Assembly (NCBI GenBank): GCA_003427395.1
Contig: BFEA01000071.1
Span: 1,288,243-1,322,513 of the forward strand
DNA: 34,271 nucleotides
Origin: Chara braunii
Lineage: Eukaryota > Streptophyta > Charophyceae > Charales > Characeae
Direction of reading: 5' to 3'
A model generated the notes under the pieces. It did not search any database and was not told the DNA's origin. It saw only the letters and a list, made by a program, of their open reading frames with translations. The number at the start of each line of letters is the position of its first letter. The first letter of the stretch is position 1. Shown piece after piece: positions 1-11,269 of this stretch. The translations under genes were made by a program, and so were the position numbers.

Positions 1-2114
1 GCGCTAGCTGCCACTACCCTATCGCTACACTACACTTCTCTGCCCACTTCGTCTTCGGGCACACTGCAGACCTCCTCGCACAAGCTGCTGAGGCAGCGCT
101 TCCGCATGGCATCCGCAGGAATGAATGAATGGCTGGACGCAGCCTCTTGATTTATACTTCTGCGCTGCGTTGGTCTGCCCTGTATCCTTGGCCCATGGTG
201 CACACAGTCCCCCCTGTGGTACTTGCTGGACCAGACTGGTGCTTTCTAGACTCTCCCTTGACTGCATGGCGACGACCCTACGACGCAGTGCAGTTGCACT
301 GGGGTCCTGCTGTTTGACCTCGCCACTTGTCCTCGTCTACAACGTGGGCTTGCTTTAGTCACACCACTTGGCCACTTGCCGACCTTCTAGAAGGACTGCA
401 GCTAGACTTCTAATCACAGGTCTACAGATCGAATCCTGGCTACCTATAGACCTACGACAGACCTACTTACCACTGGCGGTTCTACAGGTCGCAGGTTCAA
501 TTCTTCGAGTTGACACAGGTATTGTACACAGGTAAGTTGGGGAACTAGGGATCAAGCCCTGGGATCTGCATCAGCTACTTCGAACTGGTGAATACCGTTT
601 CATTCCGACGAGGGACTATTTGGGCTTGTGCCGAAGACTTGGTGTTGACGACATTCCCATCTTCCCCCTCCTCTTCGTCTATCCCCTTCCTCTTCGTCTG
701 TGTATGGTATGGGCTGGCGCAGTCTTCCTGTGTGAAGCGCCAGGCCCCATTCCCACCATGTAACGATGATGATGACGTATGTTCAGGGCTGCATTGCAAC
801 ATTGATTGTTCGGATCACTGCTATCTAAGTCTGATTTTGCAGACATTGTCTGCTGGATAGAAGAAGAGCACCGTGTTGTCTGCCCAGACGATGACAGTAC
901 TGCGCCTGGCATGGACATGGAAGTCCTCTCTATGGCATTAAAGGGTAGACGACTACAACTCCAGCCAGCCCGCCCCACACAATTATATGCCAGACATAGA
1001 CCCGAATATTTGTGCTTACATCTCGCATCGACCAGGTCATTTCAGTGCTCTTACCCTTGCGGATAAGTCATGGACCCTACAGGACAACTCGGGTACGGTG
1101 CCACACGGTGGGTAATATTAACTCTTTCTATCACAAGGCGCCGCAGGCGGTAGAATCTCATTCGGTCTGGCTGGTCAAACAGGAAGAGTATGTGCACTCA
1201 CAAGCTCTACAGTCTCCCGAGGGCAATTTGGCTGAACCCTCCCTGTCCCCAGTACCTGGCCAAGCAGTGTCCCTTCGCTGTGTAGATTGGATGGATTCCA
1301 CCTCAGACAGTGAACGGCCTCCTCCAGGCTCCAGAGGATGGTGGCTGTGGCTGTGCCATGCCATTCTGTCCCCACAGTTAGAATGCACGCAGCATAGTCT
1401 CTGCTCCGAACACTATGAAGGGATGGTCGCTGCCGAACTCTGCTGCAAGAACTGTGATGCATTCCCTTGTATTCGTCCCCCCCACCCTCTAATTACTTGC
1501 CCCGTAAGCCGTTGTGGCCTTGGCATGCCATGCTTAAATAACTGTGCATGTCAGCCTGCTTTGCTTCTAATGTCGGCACGCCATGTGTCGTCAATGTTTC
1601 CGGGAAGCTGTCCTGTCGTAGAAAGTATGTGTCTCTACTGCGTGGACTATCCCTGATGCCATCAGCCGCCACATCCTCTCCTAGCATGTCCGGCACTCAG
1701 CGTTGGGCATACACCTGCTGCAATTGCAGTCGGATCTCCTCCATCCTCGCCAGATGAAAAACCGGCGCAGCAGGCTGAGGAGGAAAATGGACTATCATAT
1801 GGACCACATACAGAACGCTGTACTGATAGGTTATCACCACCAAGGCGAGCTGTTGCAGGATTTGCTGTTGCAGACCAAATCCCTCAACAGCTAAACACTA
1901 TTGCTTTGGATCAGTCCTCGTCATCGTCTGTCCATAGAGAGGAAATAACGATTGCAGAAACCCGAGAAGCTTGATCAATCCGGCTAGCATGTCATTCGCA
2001 TGCCTTGTGCCGTGAGCCTTACAGAGGCATAGTCCATGAAAGTTTTCCCTTTCATACATATGATGACAGTCAACATTGCACTCATGTACGGCACCATAAC
2101 ATGTCATCTCCAAT

Positions 2115-2190
2115 TTGCAGTCGGCGTGCCCATGTAACCCGAGAGACTGGAACGACAATGCCTATACAATTGCCGTCGGCGTGCCCATGT
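2115..2190. repeat. Short direct repeat, 55-bp spacing
   Basis: The 16-mer GTCGGCGTGCCCATGT occurs at 2120-2135 and again at 2175-2190. Similar CAATT(T)GC bases precede both copies. No function is apparent. Confidence 0.6.
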
Positions 2191-3625
2191 GTGTTCCTAG
2201 CATGTAGGAGCCACATCGCTTGTGACATCTGTCTACGCTGCGCCATTAGATGCAGCAACTGTGTCAAGGGCAAAAATCCTTCTTCTCGTAGTCTCTTCCA
2301 CCGGTTGATCCTACAGTAATCTACCCTATCCAACCATTGAGGAATTATGGACAGTTCGCACAAGTCCGCAACGTACTGTATTTAAACTTTGGTGCTAATA
2401 TCCTATAATAGCCTAAACTATCGTACTATGAGAAATTATGAACACTCGTACCACTATGCTCAATCACAGGAAAAACTCCGAAAAAAGCAAACAAGGCGCT
2501 CGGCCCGGAGGGCACTCTGAAGCAGGTATCGCACCTGCTGGTGCGTGCAGCTCCCTGGTTGGAGGCTTGAGCATGGATGTGGCTGCTACGGGGTTTCCTG
2601 TAATACTATAATTACAATAAAAAGGGCCTGAAAGGCCATCCTGTCCAGATTCGACAGGTACTTGAATTGGTTGGGCTTGCAGAATTCGCCTTGATCAGAC
2701 TTTGATTCAATTGCGACCACGCCTGGATGAGTCTGACTGCAAGCGCGCGTCCAGAGCTTTGGAAACAAGAGCCCGACTGTGTTGTGACGCCAAGTTCTTT
2801 CTTTTTTTAAAAAGGGGCGACGACCTTGAGATATCGTCATTGAAGCTGACTGGCCCCAGGTAATTCAGAATTAGGTTATACCGGGCATCTGATTGTAACT
2901 TGAGTCTGTATTTCAATAGTTCGTCAGTGTACCAACTGAGCTAGGCCTGTTGGTTGACTTCAGTTTCCTTCGCTTTTTCCCCTTTTGATTGTTTGTTTGT
3001 TTGTTTCCCCGCACAATATTCCCCTCACTTCTCGGCTGTGCAAGGAAGATGAGCAATAGCGAACTTCAGCACTCAAACAACATCATACACGCGAGACCAG
3101 ATAGTCGTGACCTCGAACCAAAAGCAGAATTGCATCACGAGTTTCACCAAATAAGAGCACACCAAAAGCTCATAATTGACAATGCTGGAATAGTCTCATC
3201 ATCATCATCAACGAAGAACCAATGTTGATATCCTATCTGGCGCTTGGCGCCCAGACTACAGATGGCAGATCCTATCTAGCCTACTCTACAATGGCGCTGA
3301 TGACGTCAACAGCTCCCCAAAGTACGGGCACATCTCGGCCAATGCCTCATGCTTCAAGCACCAGGTATGTCTCTCGTATCACTCACAACCTCGTTCCCCA
3401 ACTCACAGATGTCACTTGCACCCAAGGACCACCATGTGCCCCATCCAGCATACAGCAGAGCAGCTTGGCTATGGCTGCCTGCTCCTTCCAGCTCGCCCGT
3501 GAGCGCATGAGCCTGGCAGGTGATAGCGCAGCAGCGCTTGCGCACAAAGCAGCCAGTGCCCGAATGCCCAATGCGGAGGCAGGCCCTTCCCTATATCGAA
3601 GTGGCCTGCTGCTGCATGCAGTAGT

Positions 3626-3815
3626 GAGGTACTGGGCCCTGGCCCATAAGCTTCCGGCAGGCCCAACGAGGCGGAGCCTCAGTCCGAAGTAAACAGGCCC
3701 AGGGCCTGTGGCGGTTACCAGCACCCAACTGCCCTCAGCCTTTGTTCGGTCCACTTTGTGTACCCGGCCCAGGGCCTGCCTCAGTTACATGTAATGAAAA
3801 ACAGCCTGGGCCTGG
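3626..3815. repeat. Cluster of GGGCC palindromes
   Basis: Several copies of GGCCCAGGGCC-like sequence lie within about 190 bp. The best forms perfect 8-base arms, ACAGGCCC and GGGCCTGT, around a single central A near 3692-3708. Related forms occur near 3626-3640, 3766-3781 and 3803-3815. They could form small cruciforms or be eroded repeat units; no protein-binding site is recognised. Confidence 0.5.
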
Positions 3816-4472
3816 GCGCTTCCAACCAACTGACGCTGTGCAACTGCCTCAATTTTCCCCAGTTGCGAATTAGTCCAAAATAGGCCTTAATGGGGTCTGC
3901 CGAGCCTGCCTTCACTTAGGGCGTCCGACGCTGTTGCAAATAGTGGCCACGTAGGGCTTATTGAGGCGTTATGCCTCGCAGCTGTGTGCACTTACAAGCC
4001 CTTCGACAACAACTGCAGACCGGTCTCCGCATTTCTGCATTTCATAAGTCTTCTAGATTGGGCGCCGACCTGTTGTCCCTGCCCCTTCTTTCCCCCCTCT
4101 GAAGTTATTCTACACTTTTCCTGTGACCGGAGTGCGACTTTGAACGACCGGTCGCCACCTATCAATTAGGGGATACAACGGCACTACATGACAAACGTGC
4201 GAACACTTCATGCAGCCCTACGGACTGCGGACAATAGATACGCTGCTGGCTCCCAGTCTATTGGCGGGGAGCAACACCTGCAAGGGGCTATCCAAATGCC
4301 ATGAGCACCTCAAAGCACCAGTACATCACACATCGGCCCGTCAGCATGAAACCCGCACCACTTCGGAAGCCGCCAATTTTTTTTCCCAACGGTGCCCCTG
4401 GCCGGGCGGCGCCTCCGAGGTTGCTTGTGGCGACAAAAAACTTTCTGCAATGTTGGGGCCGTGTACTAGCAG

Positions 4473-4609
4473 TTCAAGACCTTTGTAGTGGATGCTGATA
4501 TCCCAAATTCACTGCTCATCCTGAGAGAAAGTCCTAATGCCATCAACACCTCAGGACCTTAGTAGTTGATGCTGATATCCCAAGTTCAGTGCTCAACCTG
4601 AGAGAAAGT
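4473..4609. repeat. Tandem duplication, about 77-bp period
   Basis: Two copies of a block of about 60 bp lie at about 4473-4532 and 4550-4609. Both contain GATGCTGATATCCCAA and end in CTGAGAGAAAGT. The second copy ends about 50 bp outside the left end of the LTR retrotransposon. Confidence 0.75.
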
Positions 4610-5154
4610 TGTGTGGCTCGAAAGAGAACGCTCAGATTATTTGGAAAGAGTGGAGACGGTGTCAACCGGTAGAAGTGGTCTGCTGGCACGCCGACCGATC
4701 CCTGTGTGTTGCCCCGCGTCTGTCACCCACGGGAGGGAAGGTCGGGGCTCCTGCAACCTGTAGAGAAATTGACCTTAGTATCACCAACGCATGCCAGCAC
4801 CGCAAAACAAGGCAGTCAACCATTGACGACGAAACGAATCGTAGAAACGCACGAAACTGTCATTCTTATTTAGTTCAAAACAGTGAGGTGGTTCGCACTA
4901 CGACTAGCCCTGGATCTTTTCCATAGTTGGAGTCTGATATAAGTCTGGTATTCGAATAGGCCGGGCACTTCCACGGCACTCTCGCGGAGTAGTAGTAGTG
5001 GATCTGTCTCCTTTCCAGTCGGCGAGTTGTGGACTTTGGTCGGTCCGTGTCGCTGGTCCCTGTTCTCGCTCCAAGTCCGGCTTTGAACCGTCCGGTTGTG
5101 GGAGAGGCGATACCTTGGTTCACTCGGGTGCGTACTAGGCCTTTCCCTTAGTCT

Positions 5155-5515
5155 TAGCCGGGTCTGGTCTGATCCGGTCTGATCTCGTCTGTTCGGTCTG
5201 ATCCGGCCAGGTCTGGTCTGATTCTGGTCTGATCCTGTCTGATGTGGCCTGGTTCTGGTTTGATCTTGTCTGATCTGGTCTGGTTCTGGTCTGATCTTGT
5301 CTGATTTGGTCTGATTCTGGTCTGATCCTGTCTAATTTGGCCTGGTTCTGGTCTGATCTTGTCTGATCTGGCCTGGTCCGGTCTGATCCTGGTCTGATCT
5401 TGTCTGATCTGGTCTGATCTGGTCTGATTCTGGTCTAATCCTGTCTGATCAAGCCTGGTTCTGGTCTGATCTTGTCTGATCTGGCCTGGTCCGGTCTGAT
5501 TCTGGTCCCGCCTGA
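5155..5515 (-). repeat. GATC-rich tandem array in the 3' LTR
   Basis: About 36 degenerate units of the type AGATCAGACC on the minus strand (GGTCTGATCT on the plus strand) run head to tail. Spacings alternate 11, 11 and 9 bp, giving a higher-order unit of about 31 bp and a mean period near 10.3 bp, close to one DNA helical turn. The unit has no stop codon in minus-strand frames, so long Asp/Gln/Thr/Arg/Ser frames arise (about 180 codons at 5154-5696). These are best explained by composition. The same array recurs at about 16690-17040. Confidence 0.85.
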
Positions 5516-5689
5516 TCCAAATTTTTGATCTTGGTCCCGCTGGATACAAACCCCAGCTCCGGTCGCGCTCGCCCTTGGAGATCTTCGCAGCGAACTGCGT
5601 GGTGATTATCCGTTGTCGACCCGCGTGGTGATTACCGCGTCCTAGCTGTGAATCAGCGCGATGATGATTGTGTCCCCGTTGTAGAACTG

Positions 5690-6240
5690 GCCGCAATGAC
5701 CATGCGCCAGATGCCGATCTGCGTGGTAGAGATCCTACACTCGTTGTGGGTCAGCGCGCTGATTCGCTGGAGATCTCTGCGGTCTCGATGGAGATCTGCG
5801 CGCTGATTGGCGCGCAGTCTTGCTGGTTGTGGGTCTGCACAGTGATTGGCGCGCTGTCTCCATGTTGATTTGCGCGTTGATTAATGCGCGATCTCGATGG
5901 AGATCTGTGCACTGATTGGCACGCTTCATGGTCTCCATGGAGATCTCGCGCTGATTTGCACGCAGTCTCGTTGGTGATCTGCGCACTGATTGGCACGCGG
6001 CGTTGCTGGTAATCTGTGGGCCGATTGTCGTGTGGCCTCGCTGGTGATCTACAGGTTGATTGGCGCGCGATCCTGCTGGTGATCTATGCGCAGATTTGTG
6101 CGCGCCCCGATGACCCGTGCAATGACGATCTTGCCCAACATGGTGATGATCCGGTTGCTCGTGCTGATGATCCACCCGCTCACGATGATCAACCCGCTCG
6201 CGATGATGATCCACCCGCTCGCACTGATCATCTCCCTCGC
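5690..6240 (-). repeat. Second GATC-type repeat region in the 3' LTR
   Basis: Degenerate units rich in GATCTGCGCGCTGATTGG and then GATGATCCACCCGCTCGC run through this part. Many are local palindromes built on GATC and GCGC. The minus-strand translation gives repeated Val-Asp-His-Arg-Glu-Arg peptides with no family match. The block is shared with 17270-17750 in the 5' LTR. Confidence 0.7.
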
Positions 6241-6275
6241 GACCTGAAAAGTTCCCGATCCTGGGCGTGGTTGGG

Positions 6276-6284
6276 CTTATATAG
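6276..6284 (-). promoter_or_regulatory. Putative LTR TATA box
   Basis: On the minus strand this reads CTATATAAG, a good plant TATA form, followed by CCC. It lies about 650 bp inside the LTR from its TGTC end, suiting a U3 promoter that fires into R/U5. The equivalent box in the 5' LTR is at 18883-18891. A plus-strand reading (TTATATAG) is possible but weaker. Confidence 0.5.
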
Positions 6285-6941
6285 TTTGTCGGACCCAGCC
6301 TCACGAGGTTCCAACAGTCCGGAGTGCTGCCCATGTTAGGAACTTTGCAGCGCCCTTGTACCAGGTCTGCCTCCCGAACCTAGTTCCGGGTCTGTTTGGG
6401 CCCCGGAAGGTCAGATGTCAATCGAAAAGGGCCCAACTGTCGGGAATTTTGGAGGCCCGGCCTTTCCGAGGCCGTCCATTTTGTTGTCCAAATCCCGTGG
6501 TCCAATTAACGTCGGCTTAACAGTTTTCTCAAGCTCCAACCGCGCACCAATTTCCCACGGCCGATGACCCTAAGTTTGTCCGGATGCTTACCACAAGAGT
6601 CGGCCGCCCCTTCTCGCCCGACATATCGCCGGGGCTTGGATGCGAACTCTCATCCCCCTTTCTCGCCATTCCGCCCGACCGTTCCGGCTTCCCCTTTTGG
6701 TACGATTATCTTACTTCGTTCGTTGGCAAAAATTCTTGAATTTTTTATAGTAAGTTCCCCTTAGACCGGCGGACCACGTTCGTCCGAGCTTCGGCCTCGA
6801 TATCTCTCTCATAGTTCCCCCTCGTCGTCAAACCTTAGGGAACAGTGTCCGAGTTAGGGAACAGTGTTCGAATTGATTCCCGCCAACTATGTATCTTAAG
6901 GAAGTAAAGGGCGGCGTAAGGCTTGAGCCGCTTGACAGCAG

Positions 6942-6957
6942 CCCCCCCCCCCCCATT
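6942..6957 (-). other. Polypurine tract next to the 3' LTR
   Basis: The minus strand reads AAT followed by 13 G residues, then CTGC, then the TGTC start of the 3' LTR at 6937. A purine run just upstream of the 3' LTR is where plus-strand DNA synthesis is primed in LTR retroelements. Its position supports the minus-strand orientation. The homopolymer length may be affected by sequencing error. Confidence 0.65.
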
Positions 6958-7321
6958 CTCGACGTCCCCGCCGAGCGATCTTGGAACATCATCTGATCCT
7001 CGAGAAGAAAAAAAATTATTCGGATGACACCTAATCCATACCCGATTAACCCCAAGAAACATATTCCTCTTATAATTTTTTTTCTTTCTTCTGTTTTTCC
7101 TACCTCTTTTCCCACCATCGTTCCTTTTTGCTTTTCACTTTTTATTCTTGGCTTGTTCTCTCAACCCATCACGCTTTGTCGGGCTCAAGTGGACTTTGAG
7201 TTTGTCTCGCCGCTTGTGGAAGTAAAACCTACTTTCACTCCTACGCTTAGTCGACTGAATGAGTTTGATAAATGCTAAAGTACCCGCTTCTTTCAATATC
7301 AGGCTTTCAAACTTTCGAGGT
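6958..7321 (-). other. Internal region of LTR element, no recognised gene
   Basis: In minus-strand sense this lies between the end of the last open frame and the polypurine tract. It contains a second purine-rich stretch near 7070-7140. Short frames are present but show no reverse transcriptase, integrase or envelope motif. Confidence 0.5.
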
Positions 7322-7843
7322 TTACCTCCCCCCGTTAACGAGCATTCTTGTCCTCTTCCCCTTCCTTCTCCAGTCAATCAACCCGGCTACCCAGGCACTA
7401 AGGAAAAGATTTGCAGAAACTTCGTTGCACAACAGGTTCGGATGGATCACTATCTCTACTAAAGAGCATCGTTCATTCCTCGTACTATCATAGAGGTGAA
7501 ATGTAACGAGATAATTAGTAAGGAAAAATAACAGGCCAAGGCTAAAGCTGCAACAGTAGCACCAACAGTGGTAAGTACGAGCATACGCGGACAAAAGGAT
7601 GAGCAACAAGAGAAAAGAGAGAGATAAGTCTATACTCTTGTCTCGTGCCTCGTTCACAAGTTGCAATCCCGCGACCCAGTTTCCAATTCCGACCGAATCC
7701 TTAGAACTCTCAACATCGTCGATAAATTTCACTTTTATTACGGCCCTTTCATGATTGTCTTGGTCAGATGAAAGTCAATTATCGCTTTCTTCACCTTTCA
7801 AACAACTTTCAGGTAATCCTCCTTTAACATTCATCTCATTGCA
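7322..7843 (-). pseudogene. 3' half of LINE-split frame of the LTR element
   Basis: This is the continuation of the frame at 13426-13848, cut off by the LINE. Reading the minus strand from 7843 in the same phase gives about 22 codons, an in-frame TGA at 7775-7777, and then about 150 open codons to 7322. The part before the hydrophobic region is Asp/Glu/Lys-rich. It is followed by two hydrophobic stretches, LSLSFLLLLILLSAYA and a Leu/Phe-rich one, that could be membrane segments or chance out-of-frame translation. No family is recognised. Its place downstream of gag and before the polypurine tract is where pol or an env-like frame would be expected, but it matches neither. Confidence 0.4.
7828..7843 (+). 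repeat. LINE target-site duplication, left copy
   Basis: The 16 bases CATTCATCTCATTGCA immediately precede the LINE. The right copy at 13419-13434 differs only at one base (A for C at position 10). Two further A residues upstream could extend the match but cannot be told apart from the poly(A) tail. Confidence 0.9.
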
Positions 7844-8132
7844 ATGGAAATGGAGTCTTACATTGCAGAATCCCTACTGCCAGGAGCACAGGCCCTAGCT
7901 CCAAACGGCCCTGGTAAGATAGCGCAACGAGATGTCTATATTCGTTATGACCCATCTAAAGAGGCAGGCCTGAAATGGTTCTCCCTCACTCAGTTACTCA
8001 ATATGCAAACGGTCAGGATTGGACACAGTGCCGCCTGGACCGATCAGGATGTCCAGTGATGCTTATGTGCGCTTCTTAGACGGGGCCAGGACTGGACTGA
8101 GACCTGTTACCGTGGACTCGCTTCTAGGATAA
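7844..8132 (+). pseudogene. LINE ORF1 remnant
   Basis: An open frame starts at the first base of the LINE and runs to a TGA at 8057-8059. A neighbouring frame stays open from about 8055 to a TAA at 8130-8132 and reads like its continuation after a small frameshift. ORF2 begins 36 bp further on, which suits an ORF1 C-terminal fragment just upstream of ORF2. Only about 95 codons remain, against several hundred for a full ORF1, and no RNA-binding or zinc-knuckle motif is visible, so assignment rests on position. Confidence 0.4.
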
Positions 8133-8168
8133 AGCCGAAGGAATGAGAACAATAAGAACCTGCTTGCA

Positions 8169-9323
8169 ATGGACCCAGTCAAAGCGGTGTACGGAAAGGA
8201 CCGGATTTGGAACCAATGCAGGAGAGCAGCAGACCTGGATTTACGCTCGTTGAATGTGAATGGTCTGGCCTTTTGCAAGTCGGAGAAACAAAATGCAATA
8301 TGGGACTTGATGAGAGGAGTGGGGGGAAGGAATTGGCCAGATATAGTTTGTGTCCAGGAAACACACCTGATGGACACCCCGGAACACAACCGCATACACT
8401 TAATGATTTGGCCTTATACGGCCTTCAGGGCTCATGCCCCGAAACCGGGAAGTGTCGGGCTGGCCATCTGGATCCCTCCCGAATCCCGGGCAAATCCGGT
8501 GCACTGGGTGGTAGACGAAGAGGATGGACGATGGGTGTCCATCCTGGTCACGTTGGAACTCGAAATTGTCTGCATTGTATGTCTTTACGCCCCCTGCACT
8601 GTGAGGGAGAGAAAAATTTTCTTCGAGAACATTCACGCACAAATTCCGGAAGGGGTTCCGGTCATTATAGCAGGGGACTGCAACGCGGCCCCTGACCGGT
8701 GGATAGACAGATGGCGGACGCCCTCCCCAGCCTCGGCGTATGTAGAGGAGGACGAGCGGATAATAAACAACTTATGTCTGTCACTAAAAGTCTTCGACTC
8801 CTTCCGGAGGCTGAACCCGGACACGAGGTTTTATTCATGTCTGCGAAAAACTAGAACTGAAAACCAATCGAGATCCCGTATTGACCTGATCCTCATATCG
8901 GAAGACATGGGGGGATCCCTCCTGCTAGCAGCAATCTTGCCCTCTAGCCCGTACTTGGGTCTTGACCACAAAATGTGTACGGTCATTCTGTCTTTTCGAA
9001 AAAAAAACGACCATGGGTCAGACTTTTACAAGCTTAATAACCACATCTTGCTGCAAAAAACTTTTCAGAACTATATCACGGACTGTTGGAAGTTCTGGCG
9101 CGAGCAAAAACAACACTTTCAACAGGAGATAGACTGGTTCAATAACGGTTTGTTTTACATAGGCAAAAAATGCCAAGAATATTCTAAACTTTTAGCGGTC
9201 AGGAAGCATCAACAAGAGATGGAATTGCACCAACAATTACAGCAGCTTGAGCTCCAAGACCAGACTGATGATATTCAAAACTCACAATCGCCAGAAAATG
9301 GAATCCAAACGCTGCGACAGTAA
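8169..9323 (+). pseudogene. LINE ORF2 endonuclease domain (APE type)
   Basis: This is the N-terminal domain of ORF2, which nicks target DNA to prime reverse transcription. The 384-codon frame keeps the expected motif order: LNVNGL (Asn near residues 29-31), CVQETHL with Glu64, LYAP (139-142), GDCN with Asp170 and Asn172, SRIDLI with Asp239, and GLDHK with Asp266/His267. The key residues look intact. The frame ends at a TAA (9321-9323). In the same phase the sequence stays protein-like to another stop, TAG at 9429-9431, and beyond, so both are probably nonsense mutations in a continuous ORF2. A frameshift near 9520-9545 then leads into the reverse transcriptase. The first ATG at 8169 is accepted because the endonuclease fold begins about 25 residues later. 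Confidence 0.88.
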
Positions 9324-9544
9324 CTTCAGAACTTTGCCACACAACGCTGGGAAGGCACAAAGATAAGAGGGAGATTGTCAAAAAACCAAATAGAAGGAAC
9401 AATGGACAAAAAATTCTTGACTATGGCCTAGGTGCGGTCACATAGAACGACTATCGAAGCGTTGTACGACCCGCAGACCGGGCACCAGGATATCATTACC
9501 TCCACCCCCCACGAACCTGTTCACTTCAAGGTGCACCCGCCGAG

Positions 9545-11269
9545 AGAGGCGAGTCAGGGAGGACGAAATCGATGATTTTCTGAAACCTTTGGAGAAAACC
9601 CTGACAGGAGAACATAAATCAGCGCTGAACCGACCTTTGTCAAAAAACGAAATCTGGACAGCGATGATGCAAATGGAGGAAGAGAAGACGTCGGGCATCG
9701 ACGGTCTCCCTAAAGAATTATGTGAGACTTTCTGGACCTTGATGGCCACGAACCTCATGAAGTTTTATCAGCAGATGTGGGAAACAGGACGGATGAGGGA
9801 GTTGGTGGGACAGGGGGTCCTTATCTTGTTGCACGAAAAAGGAGAGAAGGTGGACATTCGGAACTACCGACCAATAACGCTGCTCACAGTAGTGTACAAA
9901 TTGCTAAGCACTGGCAAATCGGCTCCTCCCTACCTTGGAAGATATTATCCATCCAACACAAACCGGTTTTGTCCAAGGGCGCAGGATTCAAGACAACATC
10001 TTGCTTGTCAACGAACTGCTTAGACTAACAAGACAGGACAAACGTAATGCAGCCGTGATCTTCATAGATTTCGAAAAGACATACGACCATGTGGACTGGC
10101 TGTTTCTGGATAAATGCATGGACAAAATGAATATTGGACCAGTCTTCCGTCGCTGGATGGAAATACTGCACCGCAACGCTACAACCTGAGTCCAAATTAA
10201 TGGAAGAATAGCACCGCCCTTCCCGCTGCAACGGTTGGTCCTTCAAGGGGACCCGTTGGCTCCCTTCTTGTTCATCATTGTGATGGAGGCACTGGCGGCG
10301 AACCTCCGAGCCAACAAAGACCTGAGGAAACTGCAGATCCCTGCCATCCCAGAAGAGGCGATCCCTATTTGTTCAATGTTTGCTGACGACCTCACTTTTG
10401 TACTTGATGCAACCGCAACAAATATGGAAGAGATCAAGCGACTGTTTAACCAGTTCACAACGATCTCAAACATGACCGTTAACTAGGGAAATAAAACCCT
10501 GGGGTGGTGGATCCACCACCAAGGCGCACGCCCCCCCGAGCGGCCACGAGTTAAATGGCTCCCAGAAACGGCCCCAGTCAGGGTGTTTGGAATCATGTTA
10601 ACGACTTTGGGCAAACCCGTATCTGACGATGAATGGATCTTGAAACCTGCCTTGGAGAAGTTGGCTCACTGGAAAGACTGTCACACTTCCCTTATTGGCA
10701 GGGCTTTGGCGATCAATAGCGTAGTGCTTGCGGCCCTCTGGTACAAATCCACAATTTGGGCTCTTAGTAAGGAGGCAATCCAATCGCTCAAACGGCAGCT
10801 AGCGGCCCTGCTATGGAGAGGCAATGAGGAACTTTCGAATGTAATAAGTAGGATGGTCTGGTCTTCGGTGATCCAACCAAAAGAAAAAGGGGGCTTGGGG
10901 ATTCTGGACCCGGAGACCCAGGTCACGGCATTAACAATTCAATGGGTGAGAAGGCTACTCTTCACTCTACGCCTCCCGTGGCAGGCCCTGGCGCTGGAAC
11001 AAATCGCTAGATTGGCTCCACAGGCTCCACAGGGAGTACACCCGCTGACCTGGCTGGAAGACCTCTTCTGGGCGGTGCCACGGTCCCCTCGAAAGGGTCA
11101 ACCTGTGGGCTGTGACACACCCCGCTCGGATCTGGCCCGTGATGACTTCTGGGCCCGAGTGTTGAAAGCCTGGCGCAGACTCCCGTTACCTGATAAACCC
11201 CCGCCGTCCAGGTGGGATGAGGTCGCACGCCAGCCCTTGTTTGGGAACCAGAGGATAACAAACCGGTAA
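9545..11269 (+). pseudogene. LINE ORF2 reverse transcriptase domain, broken
   Basis: This part copies the LINE RNA at the nicked site. The motifs run in order: SGIDGLPKEL, NYRPITLLTVVYKLL, then after a frameshift near 9900-9912 IHPTQTGFVQGRRIQDN, motif A FIDFEKTYDHVDW (Asp at 10067-10069), motif B LQGDPLAPFLF, and motif C FADD (Asp-Asp at 10385-10390). A thumb-like stretch follows (KPALEKLAHW, IGRALAIN, LLWRG). In-frame stops occur at 10187-10189 (TGA), 10484-10486 (TAG) and 11267-11269 (TAA). The first two stand where Trp (TGG) is expected, in T-W-V-Q-I-N-G and V-N-W. The catalytic aspartates survive, but the protein cannot be made whole. The family looks L1-like; clade assignment would need a tree. 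Confidence 0.9.

Larger units (their letters stand above)
1..4472. other. Stretch with no supportable gene
   Basis: I read both strands and found only short open frames with no recognisable domain. The longest is a plus-strand frame at about 1012-1656 with a Cys-rich C-terminal half. It lacks an ATG at its first codon and shows no family motif, so I do not call it a gene. The stretch contains a short direct repeat near 2120-2190 and a cluster of GGGCC-type palindromes near 3626-3815, described separately. It could be old repeat-derived or intergenic DNA. Confidence 0.6.
4660..6937 (-). repeat. 3' LTR of the minus-strand retrotransposon
   Basis: The 2278-bp repeat starts, in minus-strand sense, with TGTCAAGCGG at 6937 and ends with CCGGTTGACA at 4660. 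Its U3-like part (about 6285-6937) is followed by a CTATATAAG box and then by a long R/U5 region made mostly of GATC-rich tandem arrays. It is about 1 kb shorter than the 5' LTR. It lacks the block equivalent to about 17752-18852, with the junction near 6239. Confidence 0.85.

Noticed and set aside
1012-1656. 214-codon plus-strand frame with Cys-rich end
   Set aside because: It has no ATG start or recognisable family, and the Cys spacing does not fit a known finger.
2880-2950. tRNA or SINE on the minus strand with TAGCTCAGTTGGTA
   Set aside because: The D-arm is clear, but the T-arm is poor (about 7 of 11 B-box bases) and no acceptor stem pairs.
3222-3754. Overlapping frames on both strands (156 and 123 codons)
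   Set aside because: GC-rich low-complexity sequence is open on both strands with no motif in either.
6100-6240. Possible hammerhead ribozyme (CTGATGA) in the LTR repeats
   Set aside because: The CTGATGA-like bases belong to the GATGATCC repeat; no GAAA partner or closing stems are found.
4660-6937. Left LTR taken as the 5' LTR on the plus strand
   Set aside because: No primer-binding site follows 6937 on the plus strand, while primer site, polypurine tract, TATA box and gag all fit the minus strand.
7322-7732. Envelope-like membrane protein
   Set aside because: Two hydrophobic runs alone do not support it; there is no signal peptide, cleavage site or family motif.
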